The notes under the pieces: generated by a model
Seen by the model: the letters and a program-made list of their open reading frames with translations, nothing else
Told to the model about the DNA's origin: nothing
The model's database searches: none
Program-made: the position numbers and the translations under genes
Assembly (NCBI RefSeq): GCF_001658025.2
Contig: NZ_CP014007.2
Location: 4,030,001 to 4,094,000 of the forward strand
From: Kosakonia oryzae
GTDB lineage: Bacteria; Pseudomonadota; Gammaproteobacteria; Enterobacterales; Enterobacteriaceae
DNA: 64,000 nt
Reading direction: 5' to 3'
Part shown: piece by piece, positions 9,704-21,394 of the stretch
How the letters are laid out: each line of letters begins with the position of its first letter
Position numbering within the stretch: position 1 is the stretch's first letter

Positions 9704-10513
9704 ATGACTCTGTTTCAACGATTGAAAAACTTCTTTCTCGCGCTTCGTGTGCGCCGCTACCGCTGGCCAGCAATGGATATCACGCTGCCCGGCGGCCAGC
9801 ATCTGCACCTGGTCGGCAGTATTCATATGGGCACCTATGGCATGTCGCCGCTGCCGGAATTGCTGCTGCAAAAACTGCGTCATGCCGATGCGCTGATCGT
9901 CGAAGCGGATATTGCCGGTTCCGATTCCCCTTTTGAAAACCTTCCTCCCGCAACGCCGCTTGAAGAGCGCCTGAATCCACAACTTCTGCGCCAGCTTGAG
10001 CAGACACTGCAAACCCTTTCGCTGTCGCGCGAGGAGTTTGAACAGCGCCCCGCCTGGCATATCGCGCTGGTGCTGCAGGCTACCCAGGCTCAACGGTTGG
10101 GGCTGCGCCCGGAGTATGGCGTCGATTATCAACTGTTGCAGGAGGCCCAGCAGCATCAGGTCAGCGTGCTGGAACTGGAAGGCACCACCAGCCAACTGGA
10201 TATCCTGCGCCAGTTACCCGATGACGGCATTGAACTGCTACAGGACACCTTAACGCACTGGCATGAAAATGCGCGCCTGTTACAGGTGATGATGAGCTGG
10301 TGGCTGGAAACGCCGCCTGCTGCAGAACAGCTCAGCTTACCGTCAACCTTCAGCCAGCCGCTGCATGATGTTCTGATGCATCAGCGTAATGAAGCGTGGT
10401 GCGATCGCTTGTTTGCGCTGCCTCCGGGACGTTATGTGGTGGCAGCCGGCGCGCTTCATCTCTATGGCGATGGCAATCTTCCGGCACTGCTGCAACAACG
10501 GATGGCGCAATAG
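9704..10513 (+). CDS. ybaP: YbaP, TraB/GumN family protein
   Basis: Member of the TraB/GumN (Tiki-like) family of putative metal-dependent peptidases; no substrate is established. The family's two GxxH-type motifs are present: GSIHMG near residue 38 and GALHLYG close to the C-terminus, with EAD near residue 67 as the conserved acidic site. I took the start at 9704 (MTLFQRLKNF), giving 269 residues like the E. coli protein; an upstream in-frame codon at 9650 falls in the copA terminator. No clear signal peptide is seen. Confidence 0.9.
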   Translation: MTLFQRLKNFFLALRVRRYRWPAMDITLPGGQHLHLVGSIHMGTYGMSPLPELLLQKLRHADALIVEADIAGSDSPFENLPPATPLEERLNPQLLRQLEQTLQTLSLSREEFEQRPAWHIALVLQATQAQRLGLRPEYGVDYQLLQEAQQHQVSVLELEGTTSQLDILRQLPDDGIELLQDTLTHWHENARLLQVMMSWWLETPPAAEQLSLPSTFSQPLHDVLMHQRNEAWCDRLFALPPGRYVVAAGALHLYGDGNLPALLQQRMAQ

Positions 10514-10580
10514 CGCAAGATGGTACTATTTTTGTTGAGGCACACAGGCGTATGCTTATGGCGTGAAATGACTGTGGTAA

Positions 10581-11072
<492 letters not shown>

Positions 11073-11086
11073 CGCTTATGAGCTGG

Positions 11087-12739
11087 TTACTGCCAGCTCA
11101 CTTCCCCTTTCGGTTCGAAAGCAGCCGCATCCAGCGGCGAGTTTTTCTGAATAAACTCTTTTAGCACTTCAGCATCGATAAAACCGGTATTCACATAGCC
11201 CGCTTTATTATCAAGACGCGGATAACCATCACCGCCGGTGGCATTGAAACTTAGCGTTGCCAGGCGGTATGTTTTCGCTGCATCAACCGGTTCACCCTTG
11301 ATCTTCAGATCGTTGAGCTTGCCGTCTTTCGCGACAAAACTGACGTTAGCAAACTGCGGATAGGCGCCGGAATCCGGCTTCATCTGCGCCACAGCAGTGA
11401 GATAATCCGTCAGCTCTTTGCCGGTCAGCGTTGCGTAAACCAGCGTATTGCCAAACGGCTGCACTTTCAGCACATCTTTATAGGTGATGTCGCCCGCTTC
11501 AATGGAGTCACGCACGCCGCCGCCGCTCATCACCGCCAGATCCGCGCCAGTGCGCGCCATTTGCGCAGCCAGAATCACCCGCGCCAGGTTGGTTTGCACA
11601 AAACGGACTTTACTGCGATCCCCTTCCAGATGACCGGTGGTGTTACCGATTTTCACCTCCAGTTGCGCTTTGCCTTTGTTCTGGAATGGCGTCAGCAGCG
11701 ACAACATCTGCGGGTTTTCAGCAATTTCCGGTGTGTAGAGTACGCGCTCACTTTTGCCGTTATCGTAGGTGACTTTCTTCTTCAGGTTGACCGGAATCAG
11801 CTGATAGCGCACCAGTTTCATCTCTCCGTTGCGGAACTGGAAATCGGCGCGACCAACGTATTTACCCCATTCATGGGCCTGCACAATCCAGATACCGTTC
11901 TGCTGATCGGGCGCACACGGCGTTCCGGGCACGTAATCGACCTGCTTTTTGTTCTCGGAAGCCATGCACACAGGATCTTGTGAGTGACCACCCACAATCA
12001 TCGCCAGCGCCCCTTTCGGCAGGCTGCGCGCCATCTCCACATCGCCCGGCGCATTCGAGCCGTGCTCGCCATTGTCGTAATGGCCCATATGAGTGGTGGC
12101 GATGATCACGTCTGGTTTTTCGTTCTGCTGAAGTTCCTGAATCACCAGCTTCGCTTCTTCAGCAGGCTTACGGAATTCGATATCGGTGAAAAACTCCGGG
12201 CTGCCGATTTTGGCAGTGTCATCGGTGGTTAAGCCGATCACGGCAATCTTTAGCCCCTGGCGATTAAAGATCATCCACGGCTTAAACAGACGTTCGCCAG
12301 TGCTTTTTTGGTAAATATTGGCGGACAGGAACGGGAACTTCGCCCACTTCTCCTGCTGACGCAGGACGCTGAGCGGATTATCGAATTCATGGTTGCCGAC
12401 AGCCATGGCGTCATAACCAATCAGGTTCATGCCGCGAAAATCTGGTTCAGCATCCTGTAAATCGGATTCGGGTACGCCAGTATTGATATCGCCGCCGGAG
12501 AGCAGCAGTACGCTGCCACCCTCGGCCGCCACTTCTTTACGAATGCCATCCACCAGCGTCTTTTGCGCCGACAGCCCATATTCGCCGTAATCACTGCGCC
12601 AGAAGTGGCCGTGGTGATCGTTGGTATGCAAGATGGTGACGTTATAAGTTTTGTCCTGCTCGTATGCCTGCACCTGCCAGCTTGCCATGCCCATCGTTGC
12701 CAGCAGCGCCAACGCGGCGCGCTTTGGTAGCCAATTCAT
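11087..12739 (-). CDS. ushA: UshA, periplasmic UDP-sugar hydrolase / 5'-nucleotidase
   Basis: Bifunctional periplasmic enzyme that degrades UDP-glucose and 5'-nucleotides for nucleoside salvage. The start at 12739 (MNWLPKRAAL) gives 550 residues, the E. coli size, with a signal peptide ending VQA before YEQDKTYNV. The dimetal site is visible in ILHTNDHHGHF (about residues 34-44), GNHEFD and ATTHMGHYD, and the C-terminal substrate domain contains FNATGGDGYP. Convergent with ybaK and divergent from fsr. Confidence 0.97.
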   Translation of the reverse strand: MNWLPKRAALALLATMGMASWQVQAYEQDKTYNVTILHTNDHHGHFWRSDYGEYGLSAQKTLVDGIRKEVAAEGGSVLLLSGGDINTGVPESDLQDAEPDFRGMNLIGYDAMAVGNHEFDNPLSVLRQQEKWAKFPFLSANIYQKSTGERLFKPWMIFNRQGLKIAVIGLTTDDTAKIGSPEFFTDIEFRKPAEEAKLVIQELQQNEKPDVIIATTHMGHYDNGEHGSNAPGDVEMARSLPKGALAMIVGGHSQDPVCMASENKKQVDYVPGTPCAPDQQNGIWIVQAHEWGKYVGRADFQFRNGEMKLVRYQLIPVNLKKKVTYDNGKSERVLYTPEIAENPQMLSLLTPFQNKGKAQLEVKIGNTTGHLEGDRSKVRFVQTNLARVILAAQMARTGADLAVMSGGGVRDSIEAGDITYKDVLKVQPFGNTLVYATLTGKELTDYLTAVAQMKPDSGAYPQFANVSFVAKDGKLNDLKIKGEPVDAAKTYRLATLSFNATGGDGYPRLDNKAGYVNTGFIDAEVLKEFIQKNSPLDAAAFEPKGEVSWQ

Positions 12740-12908
12740 GCTTCTCTCCCTGACCCATTGATAAAAACCCGAAATTACAATGCTGAACAATAATAGACAA
12801 ATATGTTTTCAGCATTGCGACTTCCTTCAAAGCATCCACGCAGGTAATGTTAGGCAGATAACAATTACCGTTCTTCTTTCCTCTTCTGACAAAACATACG
12901 TGGTATTT

Positions 12909-14108
12909 ATGGCAATCAGTGAAACGTCGCAGACTCCTCCGGTCGCACGCACCTCGTTCGGTATTCTTGGCGCTATCAGCCTTTCGCACCTGCTTAACGA
13001 TATGATCCAGTCGCTGCTGCTGGCGATTTACCCGCTATTGCAGGCCGATTTTTCCCTGTCATTTGTGCAGATTGGGTTTATCACCCTCACCTTCCAGGTC
13101 GCCTCCTCGCTGCTGCAACCGGTGGTCGGTTACTGGACGGATAAACATCCGATGCCGTGGTCGCTGCCGATGGGTATGTGTTTTACCCTCAGCGGACTGG
13201 TGCTACTGGCGCTGGCGGGTAATTTTACAACGGTGCTGATTGCCGCCGCGCTGGTCGGCACCGGTTCTTCGGTGTTCCACCCGGAATCTTCGCGCGTGGC
13301 GCGCATGGCTTCCGGCGGCCGTCACGGGCTGGCGCAATCCATTTTTCAGGTTGGTGGCAATTTTGGCGCTTCGCTCGGCCCGTTGCTGGCGGCGGCGATC
13401 ATTGCGCCTTACGGTAAAGGCAACGTCGCCTGGTTTGTGTTGGCCGCTCTGCTGGCGATCATCGTGCTGCTGCAGGTGAGCCGCTGGTATGCAGCCCAGC
13501 ACCGCGTGAATAAAGGGAAAAAGATAGCTGTGGTGAATAATCCGCTGCCACGCAATAAAGTGGTGCTGGCGGTCTGCATTCTGCTGATTCTGATTTTCTC
13601 TAAATACTTCTATATGGCGAGTATCAGCAGCTATTTCACCTTTTATCTGATGCATAAGTTTGATTTATCCGTGCAAAACGCGCAGATACATCTGTTTATC
13701 TTCCTGTTTGCGGTTGCCGCGGGCACCGTTATCGGCGGGCCTTTGGGCGATAAGATCGGCAGAAAGTATGTCATTTGGGGGTCTATCCTCGGCGTTGCCC
13801 CTTTCACTCTGGTTTTACCTTATGCATCTCTCTTCTGGACCGGAATTTTGACGGTGATAATTGGTTTTATTCTTGCATCGGCTTTCTCCGCCATTCTGGT
13901 CTACGCTCAGGAGCTGTTGCCAGGGCGTATTGGCATGGTTTCCGGGCTGTTTTTTGGTTTCGCCTTCGGTATGGGCGGGCTTGGCGCTGCGGTGCTGGGG
14001 CTGGTTGCCGACCACACCAGCATCGATTTGGTCTACAAAATATGTGCTTTCCTGCCGTTACTCGGGATTCTGACGATATTCCTGCCCGATAACCGCCCAC
14101 AACATTGA
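12909..14108 (+). CDS. fsr: Fsr, fosmidomycin-resistance MFS transporter
   Basis: Major facilitator protein; in E. coli overexpression exports fosmidomycin. The start at 12909 (MAISETSQTP) gives 399 residues with about twelve hydrophobic segments and the MFS loop motif GPLGDKIGRKYV (loop 8-9). A longer frame opening at 12780 runs into the ushA control region and is unlikely. It is followed by a 229-base gap and ybaL. Confidence 0.93.
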   Translation: MAISETSQTPPVARTSFGILGAISLSHLLNDMIQSLLLAIYPLLQADFSLSFVQIGFITLTFQVASSLLQPVVGYWTDKHPMPWSLPMGMCFTLSGLVLLALAGNFTTVLIAAALVGTGSSVFHPESSRVARMASGGRHGLAQSIFQVGGNFGASLGPLLAAAIIAPYGKGNVAWFVLAALLAIIVLLQVSRWYAAQHRVNKGKKIAVVNNPLPRNKVVLAVCILLILIFSKYFYMASISSYFTFYLMHKFDLSVQNAQIHLFIFLFAVAAGTVIGGPLGDKIGRKYVIWGSILGVAPFTLVLPYASLFWTGILTVIIGFILASAFSAILVYAQELLPGRIGMVSGLFFGFAFGMGGLGAAVLGLVADHTSIDLVYKICAFLPLLGILTIFLPDNRPQH

Positions 14109-14337
14109 TTTCCCTGCGGTCAAAATCCTTCTTTGGCCGCTGCTTTCTATTGCCTCTCCTCATCTGCCGTGCGATTTCTGTTACGGATGACCCTATTGCG
14201 CCTTTTTTTCTGCCAAATTGCTGTTTTATTCATAATTCAACAATTATTCATAAACATACCGGTGAAAATTGTCATAAACTGTAACTCAGTTAACGGTCAT
14301 CGACCGTGGGATCCACGCATCAACGAAAGGAGACGGA

Positions 14338-16014
14338 ATGCATCACGCCACACCGCTTATCACCACCATTGTCGGCGGCCTTGTACTGGCCTTTATTCTC
14401 GGCATGCTTGCCAATAAATTGCGAATTTCTCCTCTGGTGGGCTACTTGTTAGCGGGTGTGCTGTCCGGGCCATTTACGCCGGGCTTTGTCGCTGATACTC
14501 AACTGGCACCCGAACTGGCGGAATTAGGCGTGATTCTGCTGATGTTCGGCGTTGGGTTGCACTTCTCTTTAAAGGATTTGATGGCGGTAAAGTCGATCGC
14601 CATTCCCGGAGCGATAGCGCAAATTGCCGTCGCAACGCTGCTGGGTATGGCGCTTTCCGCATTGCTTGGCTGGTCTCTTATGACCGGTATCGTCTTTGGG
14701 TTATGTCTTTCCACCGCCAGTACGGTGGTGTTGCTGCGCGCGCTTGAGGAGCGGCAGCTTATCGACAGCCAGCGCGGGCAAATCGCCATCGGCTGGCTGA
14801 TTGTTGAAGATCTGGTGATGGTGCTGACACTGGTGCTGCTGCCTGCCGTCGCCGGGATGATGGAAAAAGGCAACGCCGGGCTGGCATCGCTGGCGCTGGA
14901 TATGGGCATCACTATCGGTAAAGTGGTGGCCTTTATCGCCATTATGATGCTGGTTGGCCGCCGTCTGGTGCCGTGGATCATGGCGCGTAGCGCCGCAACC
15001 GGTTCGCGCGAGCTGTTTACCCTCTCCGTGCTGGCACTGGCGCTCGGCATCGCCTTTGGCGCCGTCGAGCTGTTTGATGTCTCCTTTGCTCTTGGCGCGT
15101 TCTTCGCCGGTATGGTGCTGAACGAATCCGAGCTCAGCCACCGGGCTGCGCACGACACTCTGCCGCTGCGCGACGCGTTTGCGGTGCTGTTCTTTGTCTC
15201 CGTCGGCATGTTGTTCGACCCAATGGTTCTGATCGAACAGCCGCTGGCGGTGCTCGGCACGCTGGCGATCATCATTTTCGGTAAATCGGTGGCCGCCTTC
15301 TTCCTTGTGCGCCTGTTCGGCCACTCGCCGCGTACCGCGCTGACCATTGCCGCCAGCCTGGCACAGATTGGTGAATTTGCCTTTATTCTGGCGGGTCTGG
15401 GGATGTCGCTGGGGCTGCTGCCGCAGGCCGGGCAAAATCTGGTGCTGGCGGGGGCGATCCTGTCGATTATGCTCAACCCGGTGCTATTTACGCTGCTGGA
15501 GAAGTACCTCGACAAGACCGAGACGCTGGAAGAGCAAACGCTGGAAGAAGCCATCGAAGAAGAGAAGCAGATCCCGGTGGATATCTGCAACCATGCGCTG
15601 CTGGTTGGGTTTGGCCGCGTCGGTAGCCTGCTGGGCGAAAAGCTGATGGCGCAGGGCATTCCGCTGGTGGTGATTGAAACCTCGCGCACGCGGGTGGATG
15701 AGTTGCGCGAGCGCGGGATCCGCGCCGTACTGGGCAATGCCGCCAATGAAGAGATCATGAATCTGGCGCATCTCGACTGCGCCCGCTGGCTGCTGCTGAC
15801 CATTCCGAATGGTTACGAAGCCGGGGAGATTGTCGCGACGGCACGTGAGAAATGCCCGGACATTGAAATTATTGCCCGTGCGCATTATGACGACGAAGTG
15901 GATTACATTACCGAACGTGGCGCCAACCAGGTGGTGATGGGCGAACGCGAAATCGCCAATACCATGCTGAGGCTACTGGAGAAACCGCCGGTTGAAGAAG
16001 CCGTGACGGGGTAA
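14338..16014 (+). CDS. ybaL: YbaL, CPA2-family cation/proton antiporter with RCK domain
   Basis: Kef-type monovalent cation:proton antiporter. The 558 residues equal E. coli YbaL and are about 90% alike by eye. Residues 1-385 form twelve or so membrane helices with the Na/H exchanger fold; residues from about 415 hold the RCK/TrkA-N nucleotide-binding domain, with the Rossmann glycines in LLVGFGRVGSLLGEK. The start follows AAAGGAGA. A BIME lies directly after the stop. Physiological substrate is not settled. Confidence 0.96.
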   Translation: MHHATPLITTIVGGLVLAFILGMLANKLRISPLVGYLLAGVLSGPFTPGFVADTQLAPELAELGVILLMFGVGLHFSLKDLMAVKSIAIPGAIAQIAVATLLGMALSALLGWSLMTGIVFGLCLSTASTVVLLRALEERQLIDSQRGQIAIGWLIVEDLVMVLTLVLLPAVAGMMEKGNAGLASLALDMGITIGKVVAFIAIMMLVGRRLVPWIMARSAATGSRELFTLSVLALALGIAFGAVELFDVSFALGAFFAGMVLNESELSHRAAHDTLPLRDAFAVLFFVSVGMLFDPMVLIEQPLAVLGTLAIIIFGKSVAAFFLVRLFGHSPRTALTIAASLAQIGEFAFILAGLGMSLGLLPQAGQNLVLAGAILSIMLNPVLFTLLEKYLDKTETLEEQTLEEAIEEEKQIPVDICNHALLVGFGRVGSLLGEKLMAQGIPLVVIETSRTRVDELRERGIRAVLGNAANEEIMNLAHLDCARWLLLTIPNGYEAGEIVATAREKCPDIEIIARAHYDDEVDYITERGANQVVMGEREIANTMLRLLEKPPVEEAVTG

Positions 16015-16030
16015 ACCAACCGCTTTAATT

Positions 16031-16149
16031 GCCGGATGGCGCTACGCTTATCCGGCCTGCGAGTCTGAATGCCCGGTGGTGTTTCGCTTACCGGGCCTGC
16101 ATATCAATACCGGTTTTGTCGGCCGGATAAAGCAACGCCGCCATCCGGC
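16031..16149. repeat. BIME of three REP units between ybaL and gsk
   Basis: Three palindromic units: 16031-16060 (GCCGGATGGCG...TATCCGGC), a diverged unit at 16071-16100 (CCCGGTGG...ACCGGGC), and an inverted unit at 16118-16149 (GGCCGGATAA...CCATCCGGC). This is the classical enterobacterial REP/BIME arrangement between convergent genes, usually protecting 3' ends of mRNA and binding IHF or gyrase. Confidence 0.85.
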
Positions 16150-16162
16150 GAAACCCGCGAAA

Positions 16163-17467
16163 TCAACGCTCCCAGTACGCCTCTTCGAGGCTGTCTTCCC
16201 GCTCCGGCAAGCCACGGGTTAAGCGCGGCGAATGCTGGTTCAGCACCTGATAGCTCACGCGGTTGGCGTATTTGCATACCTGCGCCAGCGACGAATAGGT
16301 CAACCAATTGAATTTATGTTTGCTGGAATTCGGCACATTAGTGCGGTGGTAATTGTTCGCCGTAATGTCGTGCAGCAACGCCGCCAGTGCGCCATCTCCC
16401 GCACCATTGGTGTTCATGATCTTCTCCGGCCCGCCCATGTAGGGAGCAATGTGCGAGTAGATACGCAGCGGGTTCTGGCAATCTTTATGGCGTATCGCCC
16501 GGCTGAACTCATACTGGTTGAACTCGGCAATCGCTCCCGGCAGCAGCGGATGCTGGGTTTTGCGCTTCGCTTCCTCTTCGGTAAAACCGGCCATATACAG
16601 ACCAACTGGCCCGGCGGTGCAGAGCACCAGATCCACCCAATCCAGCGCCTTATCGGCAGCCAGCAACGGGTCGCTTTCATCGGTCAGTGCGTGGGCTTCC
16701 TCTTCGTTCATCGCCAGAATCGAGACGTTCTCTTTGAGAAAATCGCGCCACCACTGCGGATTATCGGCAATCACATATTTGGTGCCCAGCGTCAGCACCA
16801 CCGGCACATTATGCTTTTTGGCATAGGCTACGGCTTGCAGAGTGGCATCCGGCATCGGCTCGCCGGGATTGCAACGCACCAGATATGAAGAGAGCACCAG
16901 CGCAGACGCGCCCGCAATCACCGATTCCGGGATGCTCTCCGGGCGAAGCTGGTTCATCTGCCCGGGGCTGATGGCAAACGTCCGTTCGCCGCTGTCGCTG
17001 ATTAACGTAAAGCAACGGCCAATCGCGCCATCCACACCTTGCAGATAGTTCAGATCGGTACGGCTGGAGGTATTGCACAAATAACGGTAGGCATAGCTGC
17101 CGATTTTCACGTTGTCGCACATCACGCCGAGCAGCACCGAGCGGTCATCGGCCAGCACCGAATAGTTATGCATGGTGTTACCGATGGTGCCGCCTGCAAA
17201 CTGGTGAGTGATCAGATCGTTGCTTACCAGCTCCTGGTATAACGCTTCGGCCACGTCATCGGCGATCACCAGCGAATGCCCGGCGCTCAGGCCATAACGC
17301 ACGATAAACGCATCGTCCACTTTCGCCTCGATATCCACCAGCGTCTGATCAATACCGACCACCCAGCAGGTGCCAACTTCATTTTCTGGCTGGATTTGTT
17401 GCAATAACGGATCGCGGGCATTAACGGGAAAATAGTGTTTGGATTTACGTTTACCGGGAAATTTCAT
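16163..17467 (-). CDS. gsk: Gsk, inosine-guanosine kinase
   Basis: Phosphorylates inosine and guanosine to the nucleotides in purine salvage. The 434 residues match E. coli. The PfkB-family signature MNTNGAGDGALAALLHD near residue 335-350 contains the catalytic aspartate and anion-hole glycines, and an N-terminal substrate lid precedes it. Unlike E. coli, where aes lies next, hemH follows directly upstream here (64-base gap). Convergent with ybaL through the BIME. Confidence 0.96.
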   Translation of the reverse strand: MKFPGKRKSKHYFPVNARDPLLQQIQPENEVGTCWVVGIDQTLVDIEAKVDDAFIVRYGLSAGHSLVIADDVAEALYQELVSNDLITHQFAGGTIGNTMHNYSVLADDRSVLLGVMCDNVKIGSYAYRYLCNTSSRTDLNYLQGVDGAIGRCFTLISDSGERTFAISPGQMNQLRPESIPESVIAGASALVLSSYLVRCNPGEPMPDATLQAVAYAKKHNVPVVLTLGTKYVIADNPQWWRDFLKENVSILAMNEEEAHALTDESDPLLAADKALDWVDLVLCTAGPVGLYMAGFTEEEAKRKTQHPLLPGAIAEFNQYEFSRAIRHKDCQNPLRIYSHIAPYMGGPEKIMNTNGAGDGALAALLHDITANNYHRTNVPNSSKHKFNWLTYSSLAQVCKYANRVSYQVLNQHSPRLTRGLPEREDSLEEAYWER

Positions 17468-17531
17468 GGGTTGTAATAAGCGCTGAACATACGGGCTGTG
17501 AATGTTAACACATTCTCAGCCCGGCGCACGA

Positions 17532-18494
17532 TCAGCGATATTTGGCCGTCAGGTTGACCATCATTTCGATATGCTCTGGCGAATCATTCAGCGCTGGTAT
17601 GTATTCATACTTCTTGCCGCCCGCCTCGAGGAAAAACTCACGGTTTTGCACCGCGATCTCCTCCAGTGTCTCCAGGCAATCTGCAGCAAAACCTGGCGAC
17701 ATCACCTGAATATGTTTCACCCCTTTCTCGCCCAGCATTTTCAGCGTTTCATCGGTGTACGGTGTCAGCCACGGTTCGCGGCCAAAGCGCGACTGGAAGG
17801 TCATCATCACTTTTTCCGGCGGCAGATCGAGTGCCGAAACCAGTTCACGCGTGGTATCACGGCAGCGCTGCGGGTAGTCGTCCCCTTCCGCCGCGTAACG
17901 CTGTGGAATGCCGTGATAAGAGAGCAGCAGCAGATCCGGCTCTCCGTGCTTTGCAAAAGAGGCGCGCACGCTGTTCGCCAGCGCAAAGATGTAATCCGCA
18001 TCGTCGGCATAATCGCGGATAAAGGAGATGCCGGGAATATGGCGTTTCTTCGCCAGAATTCGCGCCAGCTCGTCCCATACTGCCGCCACCGTTGAGCAGG
18101 AGTATTGCGGATAGAGCGAGAGCACCACAATATGGTCAACGTCCTGTTCCAGCAGGGCATCCACGGCGCTTTCCAGCGACGGCGAACCGTAGCTCATGCC
18201 GAGCGCCACGGGAACGTCCGGCAACCGCGCCGCCAGCGCCCGCTGCTGCCTGCGGCTGTAAACCATCAGCGGCGAACCTTCTTCCATCCAGACCGACTGG
18301 TAGAGTTTTGCCACGCGCGGTGAACGAATCGGCAGGATCACACCGCGTAATAGCGGCCACCACAGCAAGCGCGACGTATCAACAACGCGTCTGTCGCTTA
18401 AAAACTGCCGCAGATAACGTTTTACAGCTGCCGGAGTGGGTGCATCGGGGGTGCCAAGATTGGCAAGCAGGATGCCGGTTTTCGCCTGACTCAT
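17532..18494 (-). CDS. hemH: HemH, ferrochelatase
   Basis: Inserts Fe(II) into protoporphyrin IX, the last step of haem synthesis, at the membrane face. The 320 residues equal E. coli HemH. The active-site histidine lies in [12 protein letters not shown] (about residue 194) and the conserved glutamate in [15 protein letters not shown] (about 264). It lies downstream of adk on the same strand, separated by a strong hairpin. Confidence 0.97.
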   Translation of the reverse strand: MSQAKTGILLANLGTPDAPTPAAVKRYLRQFLSDRRVVDTSRLLWWPLLRGVILPIRSPRVAKLYQSVWMEEGSPLMVYSRRQQRALAARLPDVPVALGMSYGSPSLESAVDALLEQDVDHIVVLSLYPQYSCSTVAAVWDELARILAKKRHIPGISFIRDYADDADYIFALANSVRASFAKHGEPDLLLLSYHGIPQRYAAEGDDYPQRCRDTTRELVSALDLPPEKVMMTFQSRFGREPWLTPYTDETLKMLGEKGVKHIQVMSPGFAADCLETLEEIAVQNREFFLEAGGKKYEYIPALNDSPEHIEMMVNLTAKYR

Positions 18495-18587
18495 TCACGC
18501 CTCTTAACCTTTTGAATGGTTGGTAATTGTAGCGTAAAAGCGTTTAAACGGAACCAATTGCAGCGAAAGGTGAGATGAGAAATATTC

Positions 18588-18610
18588 TCACCCGGAGGGC
18601 TCCGGGTGAG
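18588..18610 (-). terminator. adk terminator
   Basis: Perfect 11-base stem CTCACCCGGAG/CTCCGGGTGAG with a one-base apex, 10 bases after the adk stop, followed on the minus strand by an A/T-rich stretch. Confidence 0.8.
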
Positions 18611-18619
18611 GAAACGCGT

Positions 18620-19297
<678 letters not shown>

Positions 19298-19390
19298 TCA
19301 AAAGCGTTAAAAGATACCACCAGAACGAGTATCGCTCAAGGAAGCCGGGCTGGCTGAAACGGTTAATGAGAGAGATTACTTTGGCGAGTA

Positions 19391-19415
19391 CCCCTCTCGC
19401 GTGAAACGAGAGGGG
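19391..19415 (-). terminator. htpG terminator
   Basis: Nine-base stem CCCCTCTCG/CGAGAGGGG with a seven-base loop, 25 bases after the htpG stop. There is no long T-run. Confidence 0.7.
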
Positions 19416-19439
19416 TAAGGTCAGACTAAAAACAGAAAC

Positions 19440-21314
19440 TTAGGCAATCAGCAGTTGATTCATACGGCGGATGAACTGGTTCGGATCTTCCAGCGTACCG
19501 CGTTCGGCAAACAGCGCCTGATCGAGCAACAGCTCAACCCACTGGCTGAACTGGCTCTCATCCTCGGTTTCCGCAGCGCGTTTCACCAGCGCGTGATCCG
19601 GGTTCAGTTCAAAGATGTATTTTACTTCCGGCGCATTCTGACCGGCAGCCGCGAACAGTTTCGCCATCTGCGTGCTCATCTCGTCGGCATCGGTTACAAC
19701 CACCGCTGGCGTTTCGGTCAGACGATGGGTCAGGCGCACCTCTTTCACACGATCGCCAAGCAGGGTTTTTACGCGCTCAACAAACGGTTCGAGCGCTTTT
19801 TCCGCCTCTTTCGCACTTTCGTCCACTTCGTCGGCCAGTTTTTCCAGCGACGCATCAGCTTTCGCCACGGACTGGAACGGTTTGCCGTCGAATTCTGTCA
19901 GGTAGCTCATCATCCATTCGTCGATACGATCGGAAAGCAGCAGCACTTCGATACCTTTCTTACGCAGCAGTTCCAGATGCGGGCTGCTCTTCGCCGCAGC
20001 GTAGCTATCAGCGGTGATGAAGTAGATCTTCTCCTGACCTTCTTTCATGCGTGATACATACTCTTCCAGCGACACGGTCTGCGCAGAAGAGTCATTGTGC
20101 GTGGAGGCAAAGCGCAGCAATTTGGCAATCGCTTCCAGGTTGGCGCTGTCTTCGCCAGCCCCTTCTTTCAGCACCAGGCCGAACTGCTGCCAGAACGTCT
20201 GGTATTTTTCTGCGTCATCTTTCGCCAGTTTATCGAGCATTTGCAGCACGCGTTTGGTCAGCGCGGTACGCAGATTACGCGTGACGCTGCTGTCCTGCAG
20301 AATTTCGCGCGAAACGTTGAGCGGCAGATCGCTGGAATCCACCAGGCCACGAACAAAGCGCAGGTAGTTCGGCATGAACTGTTCGGCTTCGTCCATGATA
20401 AACACACGCTGCACGTAGAGTTTCAGGCCATGTTTATGATCGCGGTTCCACAGATCCCACGGCGCCTGCGACGGGATATAAAGCAGGCTGGTGTACTCCT
20501 GCTTCCCTTCCACGCGGTTGTGGCTCCAGGTCAGCGGATCGGTAAAGTCGTGGGCGATATGCTTGTAGAACTCGTTGTATTCGTCGTCTTTGATTTCAGA
20601 CTTGTTGCGCGTCCACAGCGCCTGCGCTTTGTTGATCTTCTCCCAGGAAACCACGGTTTCGCCGTCTTTCTCTTCCTGTTTTTCGATCTCTACCGGCAGA
20701 GCGATATGGTCGGAATATTTGCTGATAATGGAACGTACGCGCCAGTCATTGAGGAAATCATCTTCCCCTTCACGCAGATGCAGCGTGATTTCCGTCCCGC
20801 GATCGGCTTTGGTGATATCGGCGACGGTGTATTCGCCTGCGCCTTCAGATTCCCAGAACACGCCGTTTTCTGCGCTCTCGCCCGCCGCGCGGGTACGCAC
20901 AGTCACTTTATCCGCGACGATAAACGCCGAGTAGAAACCGACACCGAACTGACCAATCAACTGGCTATCTTTAGCCTGATCGGAGCCCATTGATTCGAGA
21001 AACGCTTTGGTGCCGGACTTAGCGATGGTGCCCAGATGATCGATAACTTCATCGCGGGTCATACCAATACCGTTATCGGCGATGGTCAGCGTACGCTTCT
21101 CTTTGTCGAAAGAGACGCGGACATGGAGTTCACCGTCGCCCTCGTAGAGATCCGGGTTGGACAGTGCGCGGAAACGCAGTTTGTCCGCCGCATCCGAGGC
21201 GTTGGAGATCAGCTCACGCAGGAAGATTTCTTTGTTCGAATAGAGAGAATGGATCATCAGGTGCAGAAGCTGTTTAACTTCAGACTGAAAACCGCGAGTT
21301 TCTTGTCCTTTCAT
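19440..21314 (-). CDS. htpG: HtpG, Hsp90-family chaperone
   Basis: Cytosolic ATP-dependent chaperone acting with DnaK. The 624 residues equal E. coli HtpG. The GHKL nucleotide-binding site is seen in [15 protein letters not shown] (about residue 30-45), DNGIGM (around 80) and [11 protein letters not shown] (around 120); the middle-domain catalytic arginine is in [11 protein letters not shown] sigma-32 promoter lies about 50 bases upstream. Confidence 0.98.
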   Translation of the reverse strand: MKGQETRGFQSEVKQLLHLMIHSLYSNKEIFLRELISNASDAADKLRFRALSNPDLYEGDGELHVRVSFDKEKRTLTIADNGIGMTRDEVIDHLGTIAKSGTKAFLESMGSDQAKDSQLIGQFGVGFYSAFIVADKVTVRTRAAGESAENGVFWESEGAGEYTVADITKADRGTEITLHLREGEDDFLNDWRVRSIISKYSDHIALPVEIEKQEEKDGETVVSWEKINKAQALWTRNKSEIKDDEYNEFYKHIAHDFTDPLTWSHNRVEGKQEYTSLLYIPSQAPWDLWNRDHKHGLKLYVQRVFIMDEAEQFMPNYLRFVRGLVDSSDLPLNVSREILQDSSVTRNLRTALTKRVLQMLDKLAKDDAEKYQTFWQQFGLVLKEGAGEDSANLEAIAKLLRFASTHNDSSAQTVSLEEYVSRMKEGQEKIYFITADSYAAAKSSPHLELLRKKGIEVLLLSDRIDEWMMSYLTEFDGKPFQSVAKADASLEKLADEVDESAKEAEKALEPFVERVKTLLGDRVKEVRLTHRLTETPAVVVTDADEMSTQMAKLFAAAGQNAPEVKYIFELNPDHALVKRAAETEDESQFSQWVELLLDQALFAERGTLEDPNQFIRRMNQLLIA

Positions 21315-21365
21315 TGGGAAAACCTCAACAATGCCATTTACAAGGTAAAAAGTGCGTTGAGGGGG

Positions 21366-21394
21366 AAGTGGGGACAGGGGCGAGAATTTTCAAG
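21366..21394 (-). promoter_or_regulatory. Sigma-32 heat-shock promoter of htpG
   Basis: Read on the minus strand, CTTGAAA (21394-21388) and CCCCACTT (21373-21366) are 14 bases apart, matching the sigma-32 consensus CTTGAAA-N13/15-CCCCAT. The -35 box abuts the hairpin that ends recR. Confidence 0.88.

Noticed and set aside
9008-10195. Minus-strand frame of 395 codons spanning the copA and ybaP junction
   Set aside because: Crosses the copA terminator and two conserved genes on the other strand; composition is His/Arg/Gln-rich noise.
14499-15803. Long minus-strand open frame (434 codons) opposite ybaL
   Set aside because: Lies wholly inside ybaL, a strongly conserved gene; its translation is Ser/Arg/Pro-rich with no domain, an effect of GC-biased codon use.
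16014-16160. Repeats after ybaL as a CRISPR array
   Set aside because: Units are palindromic REP sequences of unequal spacing and alternating orientation; no cas genes are present.
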